Positions 32,301 to 39,532 of a DNA stretch of 43,099 nucleotides are shown piece after piece. How positions within the stretch are numbered: position 1 is the first letter of the stretch; every line of letters starts with the position of its first letter. The translations under genes and the position numbers were made by a program. The stretch is from Ophiothrix spiculata. Lineage: Eukaryota > Echinodermata > Ophiuroidea > Amphilepidida > Ophiotrichidae. Under the pieces are notes generated by a model, which was not told where the DNA came from, made no database searches, and saw only the letters and a program-made list of their open reading frames with translations. The DNA is taken from assembly GCA_000969725.1 (NCBI GenBank), contig JXSR01S061649.1; one strand, given 5' to 3'.

Positions 32301-34266
32301 CCTAATCAGTGTTTGCTATCAGATAAATATTTCTTTCTTCTTCAAGTTCCCCAAAATGGGAAATGTTATAATATGCATATATTGCCATTTGGACTTCAAA
32401 TGAATTGCATTTGGTGGAGATGATAGAAAAAAGCTGAAATTGATATAATGTTTAATCATATGTAGGCCGTCACGGCAAAACGATGCACTTGTCGGCTTGT
32501 ACATGTTGCTCATTGAAGCTTATCTGGTGAATACAATAAGCATACATCAGATATACTACGAGCTACATATAGGAGACAATTGCATCGTTTTGCAGCGGCG
32601 GCCCACATATTTCACTATAACTTACAAGATGACACTTGGTCTCAGTATGCGCAATATCTTTTTACAAATCAGGACCAATTATAGACCAGTGACTCAAAAT
32701 GATGCAAACCAGCTGATGAGTTCACAGAAACAGTATACTTTCTTTCATTCAAGTTTCTAATTTCCAATTAAGAAGTCATGCAGAGGTTTGAAGTCCGAAA
32801 TCTCATGGTCTAAAAATATATTTGAAGCTATTTTATCCACTTGGTGATTTGAATGCAAAGCTCACTCATTTATCCATATTGAGGGTATCAAGGGAGACAA
32901 GCATGAAGTCACACTTTCTCTCTTGAATCTTACCTAGAATTCTGCCTGTTTGGTCAAATGCTACATCTTGTACAGCATCTGTGTGACCTTTTAGCGACCT
33001 TTCATAATCTCCTGTTTCAAAATCCCAAACCTGTAGGAAAAAGCAGAACAAATGAGAAAAATACTAATTTGTTGTTAAGCGATATCATTTCAATGTATCA
33101 GCTTGATTTATAGGATAAACGTACATACTATTTGATATCCTCATGGAAAAGCATTCAAATACTTTGTTTAATTGACTGATTTAGTGATCTTACTGATTAA
33201 GCTTTGCTTCGTTGAGCTGTAATAGTTTGAAATGATTGTTGTACCGGTACTGGTCTACAATTAGACTATTCTATAATCACTTTGAGGTAAATTGCAATTA
33301 ATTATTACATTGTAAGTTGGAAATTACTAATGGAAACAACATGACTTAAACATAGAGGCAGAGCAGCTATGCCACAGATTGTGCTGCTGAGAATGGGTGA
33401 AATTCTTGATGATCTATTATTATTAATTTGACAAAATTAAGGTAAGAAAGTCAGTAGTCACCACATTGTGTATAGGCAGTGCATCATGAAGAATTTGGTT
33501 GTGTTCATTTAACACCAAAGGACTAAAGATGTTGACACACAAAGTAACCCAATCTTGGTGACCGTTTTAGTTACTAAGCTAGAGTTACATGATCATATAA
33601 CAATTGGACAATTTGTTTAAATAGCATTGTTGACACTCAACGTTAAGTAAATCTTTAATTAAAACCCCCTGGGGATTTTGGCATTCAGGACTGCGCATAC
33701 TTTCTTTCTTCCATTTGAAATACTCTTGGATCTTTGTCTTTGACAGAGATTACAGAAGTAACATGATTTTTTTTTAACTTCCTACAATTACCTTAAATGG
33801 GGATATCACTGCTTTTGATTTTTCAAGTAAGGTGCCACTTGCGTGTAACAATACTTGAATCTCAAAATCATAATGAGACCTTTCTCAATTTTGTAGCTAA
33901 TAACCCATTTGACAACAAGAATAGTGTACCGTAGTCAACAAATATTGTACTACATGTAATACTCATCCCCAGTGTTGCACTTACTTTAATTGTTGCATCT
34001 TCTGATGCTGATACTACTACACTATAAACAGGATGTATAACCACCCTGGTGATTGTGCTACGATGCCCTTGTAGACTATACTTCTCAGGCGGCCTAGGTA
34101 TCCACTCTGTTGGTGAGCGTTTGTCCCTCGTTGGGCCGCCACTGTGAAATTCTCGTTCAGCTTCATTCAGTTTTTGTTCTAGGTCCATGACCTTCTTTTG
34201 TAACCTGATGACCGAAGTCCATTTCTTTTCTAACAGTCCGTTATATTTCTTTTCTACATCGCCCGA
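20324..34266 (-). CDS. PAFAH1B1: LIS1 (PAFAH1B1) WD40 dynein regulator, 5' partial, multi-exon
   Basis: LIS1 binds the cytoplasmic dynein motor domain (with NDEL1/NDE1) and is the beta subunit of platelet-activating-factor acetylhydrolase 1B. It acts in nuclear migration, spindle positioning and neuronal migration. The coding parts, read on the minus strand, are 31257-31538, 30205-30301, 26858-27032, 26153-26249, 25271-25402, 22438-22539, 21274-21430 and 20324-20397. They sum to 1116 bp, 371 codons plus TGA. Every junction has GT..AG borders and compatible phases (0,1,2,0,0,0,1). Aligned to human LIS1 as I remember it, the product is residues 40-410 with no net indel: the end of the coiled coil, then seven WD40 blades ending in WECR. 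Dynein-contact residues R238 and W340 and the lissencephaly missense positions H149, S169 and D317 are all conserved. The LisH domain (residues 1-39) is missing and probably lies right of the window. A second copy of the first two exons lies at 33985-34266 and 32934-33030. Confidence 0.96.
20398..21273 (-). other. LIS1 intron (876 bp) before the terminal exon
   Basis: A phase 1 intron with a GTAAGT donor and TTTTTTCAG acceptor. It contains the inverted-repeat element at 20638-20886. I saw nothing else of note. Confidence 0.9.
20638..20886. mobile_element. MITE-like element in the last LIS1 intron
   Basis: Ends GGGGTCAATTTCACTAAAC and, reverse complemented, GGGACTGATTTCACTTAC are imperfect terminal inverted repeats. 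The right inner part (TTAACGATGGGTTTGGTCTT..) has a relative at 7486-7551, supporting a dispersed repeat. No clear target-site duplication. Confidence 0.6.
21274..21430 (-). CDS. PAFAH1B1: LIS1 coding exon (residues 335-387)
   Basis: The exon is 157 bp. After CTACCAACAG it reads [37 protein letters not shown] and [15 protein letters not shown], plus the first base of an Asp codon, before GTAAGT. It covers blade 6 and the start of blade 7. W340 (GHDNWVRG), the second dynein-contact residue, is conserved. Phase 0 in, phase 1 out. Confidence 0.96.
21431..22437 (-). other. LIS1 intron (1007 bp)
   Basis: A phase 0 intron with a GTATGG donor and CCAACAG acceptor. Weakly matching ends (TTAACTCTCTCAC near 22030, GTGAAAGAGTAAAGG near 22300) hint at an old inverted-repeat element of ~280 bp, too diverged to call. 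Confidence 0.85.
22438..22539 (-). CDS. PAFAH1B1: LIS1 coding exon (residues 301-334)
   Basis: The exon is 102 bp (34 codons, phase 0 on both sides). The acceptor TTTGCAG is followed by [20 protein letters not shown], then [14 protein letters not shown]. The donor GTATGG departs from GTRAGT but keeps GT. It completes blade 5 after the loop and begins blade 6. D317 of the [10 protein letters not shown] motif is conserved. Confidence 0.96.
22540..25270 (-). other. LIS1 intron (2731 bp)
   Basis: A phase 0 intron with a GTAAGG donor and TTTGCAG acceptor. It contains homopolymer runs at 23637-23675. I saw no exon or structured element otherwise. Confidence 0.85.
23637..23675. repeat. Poly-A / poly-C low-complexity run
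   Basis: A run of A, then ATCACTACAT, then C8 and A11. Simple low-complexity sequence in a LIS1 intron. Confidence 0.9.
25271..25402 (-). CDS. PAFAH1B1: LIS1 coding exon (residues 257-300)
   Basis: The exon is 132 bp (44 codons, phase 0 on both sides). The acceptor TTTTTACAG is followed by [20 protein letters not shown], then [20 protein letters not shown] and IGAE, before GTAAGG. It covers the end of blade 4 and the first half of blade 5, including the start of the long acidic insertion loop typical of LIS1. The loop ([14 protein letters not shown]) is the most diverged part compared with vertebrates. Confidence 0.95.
25403..26152 (-). other. LIS1 intron (750 bp)
   Basis: A phase 0 intron with a GTAAAT donor and TTTTTACAG acceptor. 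Only a weak short inverted pair (GTATACTTGCA near 26011, TGCAAGTATAT near 26093) was noticed. Confidence 0.85.
26153..26249 (-). CDS. PAFAH1B1: LIS1 coding exon (residues 225-256)
   Basis: The exon is 97 bp. After AATTGCAG, one base completes Gly, then [20 protein letters not shown] and [12 protein letters not shown], before GTAAAT. It is most of blade 4. R238, one of the residues on the LIS1 face known to contact dynein, is present (GHREWVR). Confidence 0.96.
26250..26857 (-). other. LIS1 intron (608 bp)
   Basis: A phase 2 intron with a GTAAGT donor and AATTGCAG acceptor. It is the shortest LIS1 intron here. I saw nothing else in it. Confidence 0.85.
26858..27032 (-). CDS. PAFAH1B1: LIS1 coding exon (residues 166-224)
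   Basis: The exon is 175 bp. After TTTTGCAG it reads (A)[19 protein letters not shown], then [19 protein letters not shown] and [16 protein letters not shown], ending in the first two bases of a Gly codon before GTAAGT. It covers the end of blade 2 and all of blade 3. S169 (a human lissencephaly missense position) is retained. Phase 1 in, phase 2 out. Confidence 0.96.
28204..28215. repeat. Poly-G run
   Basis: Twelve G in a row after GAGAGAGACAGA. A homopolymer that may be polymorphic or mis-sequenced. Confidence 0.9.
28944..29109. repeat. Diverged direct repeat
   Basis: TTTGGACATGATTTTATTAT..TTAATTAGGTTTGG and TTTGGACTTGATTTTACCTA..TTAATTCAGGTTTGG lie about 100 bp apart in the same orientation. 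An old tandem duplication. Confidence 0.5.
29731..29880. mobile_element. Foldback element (150 bp), family II, copy B
   Basis: An imperfect palindrome beginning TATGTAGGCCGTCACGGC.. and ending ..GCAGCGGCGGCCCACATA. The arms share GCAAAACGATGCA. It is related to 2918-3064. It sits in the LIS1 intron 325 bp downstream of the exon at 30205-30301. Such a transcript segment would fold into a long imperfect hairpin. Confidence 0.75.
30205..30301 (-). CDS. PAFAH1B1: LIS1 coding exon (residues 134-166), first copy
   Basis: The exon is 97 bp. It follows the acceptor CTACAG, reads [18 protein letters not shown] and ends RIL plus the first base of the next Ala codon, before GTAAGATT. It completes WD40 blade 1 (Trp of the WD dipeptide) and starts blade 2 ([12 protein letters not shown]). 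It joins in frame to the exon at 26858-27032 across a 3172-bp intron. Confidence 0.95.
30302..31256 (-). other. LIS1 intron (955 bp), within the duplicated block
   Basis: A phase 0 intron with a GTAAGT donor and TTTTTCCTACAG acceptor. The counterpart in the other copy is 33031-33984, with scattered single-base and small indel differences. No element was recognised inside. Confidence 0.85.
31257..31538 (-). CDS. PAFAH1B1: LIS1 coding exon (residues 40-133), first copy
   Basis: The exon is 282 bp and phase 0 on both sides. Splice signals are TTTCAG before TCG and GTAAGT after ATT AAA. The product starts [10 protein letters not shown], aligning with human NEELDKKYAG, and runs through the coiled-coil end [16 protein letters not shown], the conserved [10 protein letters not shown] linker and blade 1 (GHRS...[10 protein letters not shown]). 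The intron to the next exon is 955 bp. Sequence upstream runs only 276 bp to the 50-N gap. Confidence 0.95.
31815..31864. other. Assembly gap of 50 N
   Basis: Exactly 50 N, which looks like a placeholder of fixed or minimum size rather than a measured distance. It separates copy 1 of the duplicated block from 31865. Confidence 0.99.
31865..32302. other. Unique segment between gap and copy 2
   Basis: About 440 bp with no counterpart beside copy 1. It ends with a 17-A run (32235-32251) and then GGCC before the homology begins. It could be sequence present on one haplotype only (an insertion/deletion polymorphism at 32303), or unrelated contig-end sequence. No coding exon seen. Confidence 0.6.
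32460..32609. mobile_element. Foldback element, family II, copy B within duplicated block copy 2
   Basis: The same element as 29731-29880, carried along in the duplicated block. No independent insertion. Confidence 0.75.
32934..33030 (-). CDS. PAFAH1B1: LIS1 coding exon (residues 134-166), second copy
   Basis: The exon is 97 bp. It begins [18 protein letters not shown] after a CTACAG acceptor and ends ATT CTA G before GTAAGATT (phase 1 out). It differs from the copy at 30205-30301 by one synonymous change that I can see: the Thr codon of GHTD is ACA here and ACG there. It contains H149 of the GH dipeptide of WD40 blade 2. If this exon were spliced to the exon at 31257-31538, the reading frame would be lost (phase 1 to phase 0). 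The two copies therefore cannot be read in series. Confidence 0.9.
33985..34266 (-). CDS. PAFAH1B1: LIS1 coding exon (residues 40-133), second copy
   Basis: The exon is 282 bp (94 codons, phase 0 in and 0 out). The acceptor TTTCAG precedes TCG GGC GAT, and the exon ends ATT AAA before GTAAGT. By eye it is identical to the exon at 31257-31538. It encodes the end of the coiled coil ([20 protein letters not shown]), the linker with [10 protein letters not shown], and the first WD40 blade from GHRS to EDATIK. It lies inside the 2.24-kb duplicated block. This copy has the longer intact upstream sequence (no gap), so on a correct assembly it may be the one that joins the missing N-terminal exons. 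It is either an allelic copy or a real exon duplication. I favour allelic. Confidence 0.9.
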
Positions 34267-34544
34267 CTGAAATTCAAAATAAAATACAGAAGGTGTTAAA
34301 GTATAAATTTATTTTGGCATAATATTCGATACCAGTAGACCAACATGTCATAAACCTCAAGAGATTCAAGCATATCAAGCACTTTAGCAAACACATTAAA
34401 CTATTAATGATACTTTAAACTGATATCACCAAATATCCATTCAATTCCCAGAATGTTAACAAAAATCACTCAAAACACAAAGTCCAACACATGATCAACT
34501 CAGACACAATTATGATATTATTATTATATGTTGAGCTTGTGTCA

Positions 34545-34576
34545 CCAGATTTTGGAACTTTGGTGTTCCAAAATCT
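34545..34576. repeat. Perfect inverted repeat next to the duplicated block
   Basis: CAGATTTTGGAAC, loop TTTGGT, GTTCCAAAATCTG. Further pairing of TCAC with GTGA lies just outside. It begins about two bases after the point where the other copy of the block enters the N gap. Confidence 0.85.
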
Positions 34577-35290
34577 GTGATGTCATCTATAATGTGGAAA
34601 TATCAACTCTTGACATGATAGGTCACTAGTTCTAAATCTGCTTTAATAGCTATAGCCAATTTATAGTCAGATTGGGCAATCAGTCTTACTTAAATATGTC
34701 AAAAGTTGAGGGAACCATTAATTATTGAACACATTAAAACGTGCAGTGATTAACCCATTCCAAAATCTATTAGTAGTGGTTGCTTTCATATGTGAAGTTG
34801 AAATACTAATTTTGATGATTTTCTAAAAATGTTAAAGGATATGTTGATTAGTTTGGGGATTTCCCCTAAGAATGTTAACATCTGCTTCAATTCCTTTAGT
34901 CACGAAAAGAAAAACAAAAACGTGACAAATTTATGCTGGTTCTGACTTTCACATAAAATGAATAGTTGACAATTGTCTTGATGCTTTAAGAACAAGACAA
35001 ATACAACAAGGGTTTGTCGTAACTTGCAATTGTAATTTATAGATGTGGAGGACTTTTTTCCTTCTCCCTTCATTTGTTTTCATTGTGAGGCAACATTTTC
35101 TCTAAGTAATTTTCTCAAGGTTCCTTTTACAGATAAATTGATGGGAAATGAGAAGTTTGTAATTTATTATATTTTCCTCATGCGCAGAGAATCTGACCTA
35201 GCAAACCAACAGAATAGAGTCAATCACTACTTTACATTACAAGCTAGAAATTTGTAAACACAAAAAATCTGTAAGCTGATATGCAACCTA

Positions 35291-35563
35291 CAATCTTTGA
35301 AAAAATGTGTTGGGACACTTGAGTGTTTTTTACGATAAAACTTTTTATAAAAAATGTAATTTTTACACTATTTTTGAATAAAGTTAAAGGTATGGCTTTA
35401 ACCCTTCTTTAAGCCCAGGCCGTCCCCTCCTCCCCACCAAACAATGTTGAGAGATGCTACAACAAATTTGCTACCGTGGGGTCTGTCAACACTGAAGCGG
35501 GGGGAGAGGGGGCTCATTTTAAACATTGCCATTGAAAAGTGTCCCAACAGTTTTCAAAGATTG
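35291..35563. mobile_element. MITE-like element with ~30-bp terminal inverted repeats
   Basis: Left end CAATCTTTGAAAAAATGTGT + TGGGACACTT. Right end, reverse complemented, CAATCTTTGAAAACTGTTGG + GACACTT. The interior has an unusually C- and G-rich stretch (GGCCGTCCCCTCCTCCCCAC.., later a run of G with GAGAGGGGG) in otherwise AT-rich DNA. No coding capacity. Confidence 0.75.
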
Positions 35564-36591
35564 AGCTGACACTACCCTCTCTGCAGTACACTCAAAAGTG
35601 TGCTGAAGCTCAGGCAGCGCGCGGTCCGTAGGAGGGGCGATGCAACCTGCTATTTCATGCTAAATGCACAACTACACACTCATTTTCATAGGTATCCCCA
35701 GCTAAACATAGACTGTACACAGTACATAATATTACATGATCTAGGTCATAGATCCCACAGCATGTATCCGTCTGTATGTTGTTCTATCAATAACCAATGT
35801 CATCAAAAATTCATCATGCCAATCAATAAACACCTGTTATCACAATCAATGCACATACTTCTACAATGAATCATAACTAGGAATTACAATATTGAGATCT
35901 GAAATCCTGTCAATTTCAATTATGCATTAAAATATACTTATGCATACATGTACATCAACTATGAAAACAAAACACAGCCAATTAATTACAACTGTACACT
36001 GTAAGGCATGAGACACTAATTACATGGCCAACGGATACAGCCAACTCAAACTACATATTGTGTTTTCAGTGATCATGTCGAAAGTGAATACTGGTCAGCG
36101 ATCATTTATTCAGCTTTCAGTGGCCATTGACAGTTCTAATGAAAAAATAAAGTAACAATCTTTTTTTTTTCGAGACCAGCAATCAACTACAATAAATTAA
36201 AATAAGATGAGTTATCTTATTTGGTCTTCCAAAAACTGCATTTCTTTGGCTAATGAGCCATAACCTTTGCAAGTTTAAGATGCTTTTTCAGTAACTACCA
36301 ATTCATCAAAGTAAATAATTTTTAACAAAAAGATATTGGCAAAATTTTAACCTTGTTTCATACATATGTAAGCAGACATAAACTCTAAATTTGTCAGATC
36401 CAATCAGTTAAGCCAATCTGCACTACATTTTGAGGATTACATGTACCGGATATGGATGAGTCATTATAGATCTTGTCATCTTATGAGTCTACAGCGTACT
36501 CATTAAGTGCCCTATTAACCCTAACAGAACCAAATATCACCAAATCTCACTTCACTAATTAGAAAACACAGGCAGGGGTTGTCACTGTGGG

Positions 36592-36700
36592 GACCGATTC
36601 GCTAAAGACAAGGACTCTGCAGTGGTTTACCATGGGTGTCACACATTCTGGAAACAGGAGGACTTTGTTCCAAGTGTTCGAATCCTGATGAAACGCACAT
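36592..36700 (+). mobile_element. Possible tRNA-derived SINE fragment
   Basis: A box-A-like GCAGTGGTTTACC (36619 on) is followed 55 bp later by GTGTTCGAATCC (36674-36685), an exact match to the polymerase III box B core GTTCGAATC. The stretch AAACAGGAGGAC..TTCCAAG + TGTTCGAATCCTGAT also resembles the SINE-like element on the minus strand at 5465-5530 (AAACAGGAGATTCCAAGTTC + AAATCCTGAT). Not a functional tRNA. Confidence 0.5.
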
Positions 36701-38592
36701 TTTCACTCTTTCCTTTTTAATTTTTAGTAAATAAATTAGTTACTATAAAGTTAGTTAGTTTATTCAAGCTTAAACTAAACTAAGCCAAGCAAAATGTCAG
36801 CCAAAAAGTATCAATTTCATCATGTTGGATTTTTTATATACCACCTTATCTTAATAAATGTCTTTTATTTTAAAATTTTTTGGTTTGGCTGGTTTGGCCA
36901 ATCAGCTGTGAAAATATATCTGCTGTTTGAGAGGGATTTCCAGTGCTGGATGAGTCATTATCTTGTCATGTGTAATGAATCCTTCTCAATGGTGTCCCTG
37001 CCTGGTGGTGCTAATGATCTGTAATATTTATGACACTGTGTGTAAATGGAATGAAAATGTGGCACGGCCCACAGTATAATAATGTTCAGGTGTTCCCAAT
37101 ATTCAATTAAAATTACAAAATTGTCAATTTTTCTTTCCAATATTGTAATTACAGTGTCGGTTAGTTATTAAAATAATGATAATCAAATAAAAATTTAAAA
37201 TGATATACTTTCTTCAATTATGTTACAAGAGTCTCTGTGGTTTCATTTTTTTAGTTTAATTTACCCACATTTTCCAGCAACTGAAACTAGCTACTCTCAC
37301 TTTTTGTTACAATTATATTTAAGAGGAAAGAGGCCCAAAAGATTTTTCTCAATTTATACACTGATGATTACTAAATGTACATGTAGGTCTACCGATTATG
37401 CAATTGCATGTACGTCAGGAGTCTCTTAAAATTATAGTTAAATATGGCGGATGCAGATCCTATTTGTTATGCTATTTTTGTATCGCTTGGGAGTACTTTT
37501 ATGCTCTCTGTGAAAGAAAAGCAAAATTTGGCTTAATTATTTCAAAATGGCTGATTATGTATTCATTTTTGGGTAATCAAAATATTTTGTTGTTCCATGG
37601 GGAAGCAAAAAAGTCAAGTCTCATCATTCATTTAAAATACATTAATCTGATTTGGGCTAAACTTATAAATATTGTATCAGATGGACTTTTTTGATATATT
37701 TAAATGAAAGTTAGCAAAACCTATCTGTTCTAGGATGGGTATACATTTGGTGATTTTTAAACTTGCACTCAATAATCAACAACTAATTACTGATTTACAA
37801 ATGTCAAAATTCTAATTGATATATATGTTTAGTACTTGCACATGTTTATGAAGCAAAATGGCTACTGATATTTCAGCTATTTATGCATCTTCATGTCCAT
37901 AAATTACACACAATTTTTCAGATCACACTACCCTTTAAACTTAAAAAACACATGCCAAGCAAAGGAGGAAAAAAAGCTCCGTCCACATCAATCTGTGCTG
38001 AAATCCATCAGCTCATTCTCTTTTCACGCAGTGGGCATCGAGCACATTAACTCATTATTCCTCCAACCTGTCTGCATGCTACGTACATCATGCCACAATG
38101 TCGTAGCCACGCTTCTCAGAAAGAATTGAATAAATATTAAAGATGCTGACTGTCTAGTCTCATATAATATTAAAGACTATGCAAAATCACAGCTCATCTA
38201 AATTTAATATTTTTTAATCTTGTCTGATCTATAAATAAGTAATTATAAGGATATATCAAATTTACCCATGCGATATTATCTTTTTGTTTAGTTGCAAATG
38301 TATCAACCTCTTATTTTGATACACGAATATTGAGCAAAGGTAGGCAGCAGCCGGTAAACAAGGAGTTAATGTGTAAGACGTCAGAGCATTTCATGCTCTT
38401 GGATAAGCACTTATCAAATGGATAGAGATCTTGTAAAAAGGGAGGAACCATTGCGGGAGTTAATCCTGAAACATTAACAGGTTGTTAACAGTTGCTCCTA
38501 TAAAATGCTGGCAATAATTTTCAAATTGGGTTGTGTAAATTTAAAAGTAAAGACATTCAAATGTCAGAACTTTGACATATTTTTGCAAATTG

Positions 38593-39532
38593 TTAACACT
38601 TAATTGGCCAAGGGGGTTCCATATATATGGACCCAACATTTGTTTTTTGCACATCAGTGCAAATACGCTAAGTAATTTTTCATCGCCCTTCAATGTATTA
38701 GTCTAACTTTACCATACGCTTCACTTGGTGGCAAAAAAATTCAAATCGACTCACCTCTTCCCATGCTAAATTAGGCCTAAAAAAAAAAATGTGTTTGTTT
38801 GCCCTCCGCGACCGACCCAAAAAATGCCAAAAATTTGGGTCGTGATTTTAGTTGTTTTTTTTCCAAACATGTTACATGTAAAATATGAAAACTCAATATT
38901 TTCAATGGAAAACATAAAATTTAGCAGTATAAAGTCACATTTAGTAGTATAAAATGCATATTTCCTCTAAATAATGACCCACAATATTTGATTAAGCCTT
39001 CCATTGCTTGGCATTTGCGATAAAATCCATGTAATGACATCGCTCTTAAATATATGTGATGAGTAAAAAAAAAAGATCAACCGACCGACCGACCCAAAAT
39101 TTCAATTTTTCCACTGGAGGGCAAACAAACAATTTTTTTTTTGGCCTTAGCATAAATAGGCATTTTTGAGGGCACTCTTCAAATTTAATTTGCCCATAAA
39201 ATCGTAACCAAACAACTTTTTTCAAATGTTATTTCAGGAATGTATAAATACTTACATACTGCAAATATGAGCCAAATTTTATTGAAACATTCCAATGGGA
39301 AGCGAGTTTTCAAATTTTTGGCGGGAAAATTTTGACGCAACACACACACACAAATTTGGCTGCCATTTTGAAACGGTTTGTCCAATTTTTGAATTTTTTG
39401 TCTTAGTTTTAGTTCTTTTGAAGTACTTTACCTGAAATTCCTTCGCGAAAGCGCTTTTTTCGGTGTTGGGTCCATATCAGTCCCCCCTTGACCACTAACG
39501 GGCATGTGGCAGACCTTGACCACGTAAGTGTT
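38593..39532. mobile_element. Outer inverted-repeat element (~940 bp) carrying a nested MITE
   Basis: Left TTAACACTTAATTGGCCAAG then ATATGGACCCAACA. Right, reverse complemented, TTAACACTTACGTGGTCAAG, then after an extra ~35 bp ATATGGACCCAACA. The extra stretch repeats GGTCAAGG, so the right end contains a small local duplication. No open frame of note. The element at 38774-39146 is inserted inside it. Confidence 0.65.
38774..39146. mobile_element. Harbinger-like MITE (373 bp), nested
   Basis: Left end GGCCTAAAAAAAAAAATGTG + TTTGTTTGCCCTCC. Right end, reverse complemented, GGCCAAAAAAAAAATTGTTT + GTTTGCCCTCC. TTA flanks both sides (38771-38773, 39147-39149). Termini starting GG and a 3-bp TWA duplication are the habit of PIF/Harbinger elements, so I place it there tentatively. 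The inner arms also repeat GACCGACCC. Confidence 0.75.

Larger units (their letters stand above)
32303..34542. repeat. 2.24-kb duplicated block, copy 2
   Basis: Direct copy of 29574-31814. The left border is sharp: the sequence before 32303 is unrelated to that before 29574. At 34542 copy 1 has already run into the gap, while copy 2 continues straight into a perfect 13-bp inverted repeat (34545-34575). The true extent on that side could therefore be longer. It contains LIS1 exons 32934-33030 and 33985-34266. Confidence 0.95.

Noticed and set aside
20324-34266. Two separate paralogous LIS1 genes
   Set aside because: Only two exons are duplicated and they are nearly identical. The remaining six exons are single, so there is one gene.
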